64,000 bases of DNA, from the NCBI RefSeq assembly GCF_003259615.1, contig NZ_QLLR01000002.1, positions 447,517 through 511,516 of the forward strand, read 5' to 3'. The stretch comes from Pedobacter cryoconitis. GTDB taxonomy: Bacteria; Bacteroidota; Bacteroidia; Sphingobacteriales; Sphingobacteriaceae. Made by a program: the position numbers and the translations under genes. Each line of letters opens with the position of its first letter. The first letter of the stretch is position 1. The notes under the pieces were generated by a model, which saw only the letters and a list, made by a program, of their open reading frames with translations, did not search any database and was not told where the DNA came from. This document shows positions 59,493 to 64,000 of the stretch, piece after piece.

Positions 59493-62247
59493 GTTATATG
59501 CAGCAGGCATTTTTCTGTTTGCATTATTTACTGTTTTCTGTGAAACATCACTTGCACAAGCTCCGCAAAACAAAGTTAATCAGTCTCTTAGAAATGAATT
59601 AGATTTCCTTTCTGCGCAATATAAAGTCAGCTTTGTTTATGAGGCACAATTGATTGCCGCAGTCAGACTGAGCAATTATAAACGTCCGGATCAGCTGAAT
59701 CTGGATGTAATCTTATATCAATTATTAAATCCGTTAAAGCTATCTTTTAAAAAGATTTCTGATAGTCAGTATATTATCAAAGCTGCCTTACCTGTAGAAA
59801 AAGCAATTGTAAAACTGGTTACGTTAAATTTGGAGGAGGTTGCTATTTTAGGCTCCCACGCCAGAATGGCCCGCACCAAACTCCAGACGACTTTACACGT
59901 TGACGTTTTTAACCAGGCCGCATTGATGCAAACCGGCCAGGTAGAACTGGCGCAAATGCTGCATTATACTTCTTCTTCTTTCAATTCCTCCAAATACGGA
60001 ATCAATAATGTAGCCTCTTATGCAGAGCAGTCAACCCTGCGCGGACTTGGCCCGGATCAGTTGCTGGTTTTAATCAATGGCAAGAGAAGACATAATATTT
60101 CTGCCTTAAACCTGAACAATACAGTTGGAAAAGGGACGGCAGGAACAGATTTGAGTGCAATTCCCGCAGCAATGATTGAAAAAATAGAAGTTCTAAGGGA
60201 TGGTGCTGTTGCACAATACGGTTCTGATGCGATTGCTGGTATTATTAATATCGTCCTGAAAAAACAGACCGGGGGTATCTTCAGTACACAGTTTGGTCAA
60301 ACCAGTCAAGGTGACGGGAACTATACACAAAATAATTTAAGTTATGGTTTGCCACTGGCTTCGGGCAAAGGGTTCCTGAATTTCACGTTAAACTATCAGT
60401 ATCAGCAGTCTACGAACCGCGCCAGAGCTTATACCGGGTTAGTTTACCGCCAGGTTAGTGATACTTCAAAACTCAGCAGTATCAATTTCCCTGCCCCTGG
60501 TGATAAACTTGCAGAGAATAAACGCAGGGATGATTTACTAGTCAAAGAAAAGGGATTTCAGCGCAACCAGGGGCAATATGGCGACGCGGAAATTAAAAAT
60601 ATAGCTTTATGGTTCAATATGGAAACACCAGTTCATCAGGATTGGAAGTTTTATTCCTTTGGTGGTTTTTCACAAAAAAGAGCGGTAACATTCGGTTTTT
60701 ACCGCTTTCCAAACTTCTATCCTGCAACAACTCCACTCTTTCCAGATGGGTATTTACCAGAATTCCCGGCTGTATTATCCAACGGTTCTTTGGCAGCGGG
60801 AATAAAAAAAACAAGGACAGATAGCTGGAATATGGACTTTAGTGCTGTTTATGGCTATAATAAGCTCAATACTGAAGCCGTAAATACAGTCAATGCTTCT
60901 ATGGGGAACAATTCTCCTTTAGCTTTTAATGCAGGTGGCACTATTTTGCAGCAGGGAATTCTGAACCTGGATTTTTCAAAGACCCTTGCACCTGGAATTA
61001 CATTTGCTGCGGGCGCAGAATCAAGGCTGGAAAATTACCAGATCATTACCGGGGATAAGGCTTCTTACCTGGATGCCAACTTACCGGGTACATCCCCTGC
61101 CCTTTTAAAACTTCCGGGCACTAATGGAAGACCGGGGTTTAAGCCTGACGAACAGCTGAATAAATACCGGGCAAATATTGGGGTTTATGCAGAAGTAAAT
61201 ATGGAGCTCTCCAAAAGAACTTTACTCTCTGCTGCTGCGCGCTACGAACGCTACAGTGATTTTGGAGGAAACGTATCAGGTAAACTAGCGATCCGGCATA
61301 AAATAACGGACGCTTTTGTATTCAGGACCTCACTGAGCCGTAATTTCAGAGCCCCTTCTTTACAACAGGTTTATTACGATCAGCTTCAATTCCAGTTCTT
61401 TCAAAAAAACGGGCAGTCGGATGTTTACCTCGTACAGCATTTCCGCAACGACAGCCCCGTTTTACAACAGCTGGGCGTGCCAAAACTCCGGCCAGAAACC
61501 TCTATAAATCTGGGCGCAGGATTTACCGGGACAGTTAATTCTTCCTTATCATTTTCTGCAGATTTTTACTATATCCCTATTCGCAACCGGATCGTTGTTT
61601 CCGGAAGACTGGATAGTTCGGTAATTGCACTGCGGCCGGTTTTAGCAAGTGCCGGGGTAACAGATCTTCAGTTTTTCATCAATGCTTTAAATACTTATAC
61701 CAAGGGGGTTGAACTCACAGCTAATTACACTTCTGTTTTTGCAAAGCATAAATCACTGATAATTAGTGGCACAGCTTCTTTTAACAACACCAGCGTTAAA
61801 ATGAGAGCAGCTGATCTGCCGCTTGCCGGAGGGGGAAATATTCCTGTATCTGCGCTGCTTCCGCGAACCGATATTGGGATTATTGAACATGCGCAGCCGA
61901 ACAGCAAAATGATATTATCAGCCGCTTATCAAATGAATACTTTCAATTTTTTACTGCGTTATACTTATTTTGGAAAGGTCGCTGCCTGGGAGAATGATCC
62001 TGTTTTTGATCAGACTTTTAGCGGTAAGGTAATTACTGATCTGCAATTTTCCCGCCGCCTGAATAAAATATTTTCGGTTAGCGTGGGTTGTAATAATTTA
62101 TTTAATGTCTATCCTGACGAAATAAAAGAGATTAATGAGCTGAACACAAATTTATCTTTTGGCGGACAGATTCCTTACAGCAGAACAGCTAACCAATTCG
62201 GTTTCAATGGCATAAATTACTATGCTAACCTGCAGGTTAAATTGTAA
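59464..62247 (+). CDS. TonB-dependent outer-membrane receptor with STN domain
   Basis: The 927-residue protein has a signal peptide (FLFALFTVFCETSLAQ), an STN domain for FecR signalling (LRNELDFLSAQYKVSFVYE), a plug domain (STLRGLGPDQLLVLINGKRR, IEKIEVLRDGAVAQYGSDAI) and a beta-barrel ending INYYANLQVKL. There is no carboxypeptidase-like domain and no SusD gene, so it is a plain TonB transducer, perhaps for a siderophore, vitamin or peptide. The overlap with the FecR gene is 29 bases and the ATG at 59464 has no clear ribosome binding site, so translation is probably coupled. Confidence 0.92.
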   Translation: MAKRFISGFKLYAAGIFLFALFTVFCETSLAQAPQNKVNQSLRNELDFLSAQYKVSFVYEAQLIAAVRLSNYKRPDQLNLDVILYQLLNPLKLSFKKISDSQYIIKAALPVEKAIVKLVTLNLEEVAILGSHARMARTKLQTTLHVDVFNQAALMQTGQVELAQMLHYTSSSFNSSKYGINNVASYAEQSTLRGLGPDQLLVLINGKRRHNISALNLNNTVGKGTAGTDLSAIPAAMIEKIEVLRDGAVAQYGSDAIAGIINIVLKKQTGGIFSTQFGQTSQGDGNYTQNNLSYGLPLASGKGFLNFTLNYQYQQSTNRARAYTGLVYRQVSDTSKLSSINFPAPGDKLAENKRRDDLLVKEKGFQRNQGQYGDAEIKNIALWFNMETPVHQDWKFYSFGGFSQKRAVTFGFYRFPNFYPATTPLFPDGYLPEFPAVLSNGSLAAGIKKTRTDSWNMDFSAVYGYNKLNTEAVNTVNASMGNNSPLAFNAGGTILQQGILNLDFSKTLAPGITFAAGAESRLENYQIITGDKASYLDANLPGTSPALLKLPGTNGRPGFKPDEQLNKYRANIGVYAEVNMELSKRTLLSAAARYERYSDFGGNVSGKLAIRHKITDAFVFRTSLSRNFRAPSLQQVYYDQLQFQFFQKNGQSDVYLVQHFRNDSPVLQQLGVPKLRPETSINLGAGFTGTVNSSLSFSADFYYIPIRNRIVVSGRLDSSVIALRPVLASAGVTDLQFFINALNTYTKGVELTANYTSVFAKHKSLIISGTASFNNTSVKMRAADLPLAGGGNIPVSALLPRTDIGIIEHAQPNSKMILSAAYQMNTFNFLLRYTYFGKVAAWENDPVFDQTFSGKVITDLQFSRRLNKIFSVSVGCNNLFNVYPDEIKEINELNTNLSFGGQIPYSRTANQFGFNGINYYANLQVKL

Positions 62248-62355
62248 ACCCAGGGGTCTTTACTTTTACACAGGTACATTTTGTTTTTTTCTGCACAACG
62301 GGGTAAATTCAGCTGCTGATTCCTAAACTAATAATCATATTTTTAATCCTTCAAC

Positions 62356-63615
62356 ATGGAAATTACTTATACTACACCCGATAAAATACAAAAAAGGAGC
62401 TTTACGAAAAGACTATTTACCAACCTGACTTTTTGGGTTTTGATTGCAATTATTGCCGGAATTGTACTGGGAACAATAGATCCTGCACTGGCCATAAAAA
62501 TGGAGATCGTGGGTAAAACCTTCGTAGATATTATCAAACTTTTCATTGCACCGATAATATTCCTGACCATTGTTTTAGGAATCAGTGGTATGGGTGACCT
62601 GAAAAAAGTGGGCCGGATTGGTGTGAAGTCACTTGTTTATTTCGAAATCGTAACCACATTCGCACTGGCGATAGGCATATTTGTGGCTTATATTATACGT
62701 CCGGGGCATATTGACAGGTCGGGGCTGAATATACAGGACCCTTCTAAATACACGAAAGCTGCTGAGTCGGGTGCTGCTTTTGATTGGGGGAAGTTTTTCA
62801 TGTCTAATTTGACCTTACAAGTTTTAGTGGTAGCCATTGTTGTGGGGGTTGCCCTCAATTTTTATTCAAAAAGAGAGGCAGTTATCGGCGTTTTGGGTAA
62901 AGCTTCAAAATTGGTTTTTGGCGGCTTAAGATACGTGATGTACCTCGCGCCGCTTGGTGCTTTCGGGGGAATGGCTTATACGATTGGTAAGTTTGGCTTA
63001 CAGACGCTGATTCCTTTGGGGAAACTAATGGGTACGGTTTATTTAACGATGGCACTGTTTGTCTTCATCATCCTGGGTTCTATCCTCCGGTATTTTAATT
63101 TGAGCATCCTTAGTTTTCTTAAATACATTAAAGAAGAACTGCTGCTGGTTTTGGGAACTTCTTCTTCAGAGTCTGCTTTGCCATCTATTATGAAAAAACT
63201 AGAACAGCTGGGCTGCAGTAAATCGGTTGTGGGGCTGGTTATTCCAACGGGCTATTCTTTCAACCTGGACGGAACATCTATCTATTTATCGATGGCAGTT
63301 ATCTTTTTAGCACAATTATATAATGTTCATTTATCATTAGCAGAAATGCTGAGTATCATTGGGATATTAATGCTGACATCCAAGGGTGCTGCGGGCGTGA
63401 CAGGGAGCGGCTTTATCGTATTGGCCTCTACGCTTACCGCTATCCATAAGATTCCTGTAGAGGGGCTTGCTTTCCTGTTGGGAGTGGACAAGTTTATGAG
63501 TGAAGCCCGCGCAATTACAAATATTATTGGAAACGGGGTCGCTACGATTGTTATCGCAAAAACTGAGAATGAGTTTCATCCCGGACCGGATAATATACTG
63601 GCACTGAAAAAGTAA
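62356..63615 (+). CDS. C4-dicarboxylate/glutamate:cation symporter (DctA/GltP family)
   Basis: The 419-residue membrane protein has the DAACS fold. Landmarks are FIAPIIFLTIVLGISGM, the serine-rich loop GTSSSESALPSIM, GLVIPTGYSFNLDGTSIYL and the C-terminal ITNIIGNGVATIVIAK. Members import dicarboxylates such as succinate, fumarate and malate, or glutamate/aspartate, with protons or sodium. The exact substrate cannot be told from motifs alone. It is a single gene with a weak hairpin after the stop. Confidence 0.92.
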   Translation: MEITYTTPDKIQKRSFTKRLFTNLTFWVLIAIIAGIVLGTIDPALAIKMEIVGKTFVDIIKLFIAPIIFLTIVLGISGMGDLKKVGRIGVKSLVYFEIVTTFALAIGIFVAYIIRPGHIDRSGLNIQDPSKYTKAAESGAAFDWGKFFMSNLTLQVLVVAIVVGVALNFYSKREAVIGVLGKASKLVFGGLRYVMYLAPLGAFGGMAYTIGKFGLQTLIPLGKLMGTVYLTMALFVFIILGSILRYFNLSILSFLKYIKEELLLVLGTSSSESALPSIMKKLEQLGCSKSVVGLVIPTGYSFNLDGTSIYLSMAVIFLAQLYNVHLSLAEMLSIIGILMLTSKGAAGVTGSGFIVLASTLTAIHKIPVEGLAFLLGVDKFMSEARAITNIIGNGVATIVIAKTENEFHPGPDNILALKK

Positions 63616-63618
63616 GGG

Positions 63619-63637
63619 ATCAAGTCATAAACTTGAT
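63619..63637 (+). terminator. Weak hairpin after the symporter gene
   Basis: ATCAAGT (63619-63625) and ACTTGAT (63631-63637) with a 5-base loop, four bases after the stop. No T-run follows. Confidence 0.5.
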
Positions 63638-63790
63638 TATCCTGATGCGTAAAAAATATCCGCAATTGTCCGCAGTTGTCCATGGGTTAGTCAAAGGGAA
63701 AATTATAATTTCATTAATCTTCATCCGGTTATGACCTAGTTGTGCCTGAATAGAGGTCGGGGTGACACCAGGTTGTAAACGGGCTGTAAA

Positions 63791-63842
63791 CATGGCAACT
63801 CTAAGTCTTTTCAACTAGTTGTTTTGACTTAGAGTTGCCATG
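63791..63842. repeat. Inverted repeat with 17-bp perfect arms
   Basis: CATGGCAACTCTAAGTC (63791-63807) and GACTTAGAGTTGCCATG (63826-63842) flank an 18-base spacer that itself holds CAACTAGTTG (63812-63821). It may be an element end, a recombination site or a hairpin. Confidence 0.8.
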
Positions 63843-63878
63843 CTCTCGCGTTACTTTAGCACTGCTCTTACCCTAACG

Positions 63879-63911
63879 AGTACCCGACCAGTACCCGACC
63901 AGTACCCGGCC
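63879..63911. repeat. 11-bp tandem repeat, three copies
   Basis: AGTACCCGACC occurs at 63879 and 63890, and AGTACCCGGCC at 63901. It is GC-rich against an AT-rich background and lies 36 bases after the inverted repeat. Confidence 0.85.
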
Positions 63912-64000
63912 TGTATAGATCTATTATTTAGCTATTTTGAATTTATTTACTAAAAGCCCGGCCTTGTTTCGGCTGAGTCATTCCCATGCAAATTGAAAGC

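Larger units (their letters stand above)
63638..64000. other. Right-edge region with repeats and no clear gene
   Basis: Besides the inverted repeat (63791-63842) and the tandem repeat (63879-63911), TCCGCARTTG occurs twice at 63659-63678. A minus-strand frame at 63620-63814 contains TPTSIQAQLGHNRMK, loosely like the Q-x-L-G-H part of tyrosine recombinases, but is too short to call. Confidence 0.45.

Noticed and set aside
63620..63814. 64-codon minus-strand frame with a Q-A-Q-L-G-H motif, possible recombinase fragment
   Set aside because: The resemblance is limited to a few residues, the start lies inside the inverted repeat and no catalytic Arg/His/Tyr set is present. I kept it only as a note in the right-edge region.
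1..64000. CRISPR arrays, tRNA or rRNA genes
   Set aside because: No regularly spaced repeats of 24-40 bases and no cloverleaf or rRNA-like stretch were noticed by reading. A covariance-model search was not possible.

Overview
The window looks like a chromosomal segment of a Pedobacter-like member of the Sphingobacteriaceae (Bacteroidota). The evidence is a SusC/SusD pair with an ECF sigma/FecR cascade, a type IX secretion (T9SS) cargo ending in a CHU_C-type sorting domain beside a PorP/SprF protein, LytTR signalling, AT-rich intergenic DNA, and TAnnTTTG (-7) promoter boxes typical of the phylum. No rRNA, tRNA or CRISPR array was seen.

Layout. 1-3055: universal stress proteins, a helical protein of unknown function, a decayed L,D-transpeptidase gene and a stand-alone CheY-like receiver. 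3250-16670: an operon read leftward encoding a 3552-residue T9SS adhesin with 16 DUF11-type repeats, a PorP/SprF protein and a TPR/PD40/OmpA protein. 17441-19985: a histidine kinase and LytTR regulator pair. 20524-24064: a MerR regulator divergent from an NAD(P)-binding protein, then AraC, inositol-monophosphatase-like and NAD(P)-binding genes. 24246-33089: a sigma/FecR/SusC/SusD locus whose enzymes are a metallophosphatase and a glycerophosphodiester phosphodiesterase, which suggests phosphoester scavenging rather than glycan use. 33285-36809: a GH29 fucosidase, a small conserved protein, a lipoprotein and a duplicated-domain membrane protein.

36916-40958 is the most unusual part. A LexA/CI-type repressor lies divergent from a GH108 endolysin, a one-membrane-segment coiled-coil protein, a beta-helix protein without a signal peptide, and a lipoprotein with a C-terminal membrane anchor (the architecture of a unimolecular spanin). 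No capsid, tail, terminase or integrase gene accompanies them. This resembles a domesticated phage lysis cassette, possibly a type-10-secretion-like release system.

41149-48286: an Hsp70-like ATPase, a phosphatidylserine-decarboxylase-family protein, a VOC protein, a polysaccharide-lyase-like lipoprotein, and a GntR regulator divergent from a bicupin oxalate decarboxylase with three copies of a shared operator. 48341-57972: two secreted zinc-metallopeptidase-like lipoproteins, each with an AAACGTTT palindrome upstream, flank a YeiH/LysR pair, a hybrid sensor kinase, a 100-bp palindromic element and a TetR/flavin reductase/DoxX group. 58479-63615: an orphan FecR/TonB-receptor pair and a DctA-type transporter. 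The right edge carries a 17-bp-arm inverted repeat and an 11-bp tandem repeat that may mark a mobile-element boundary.
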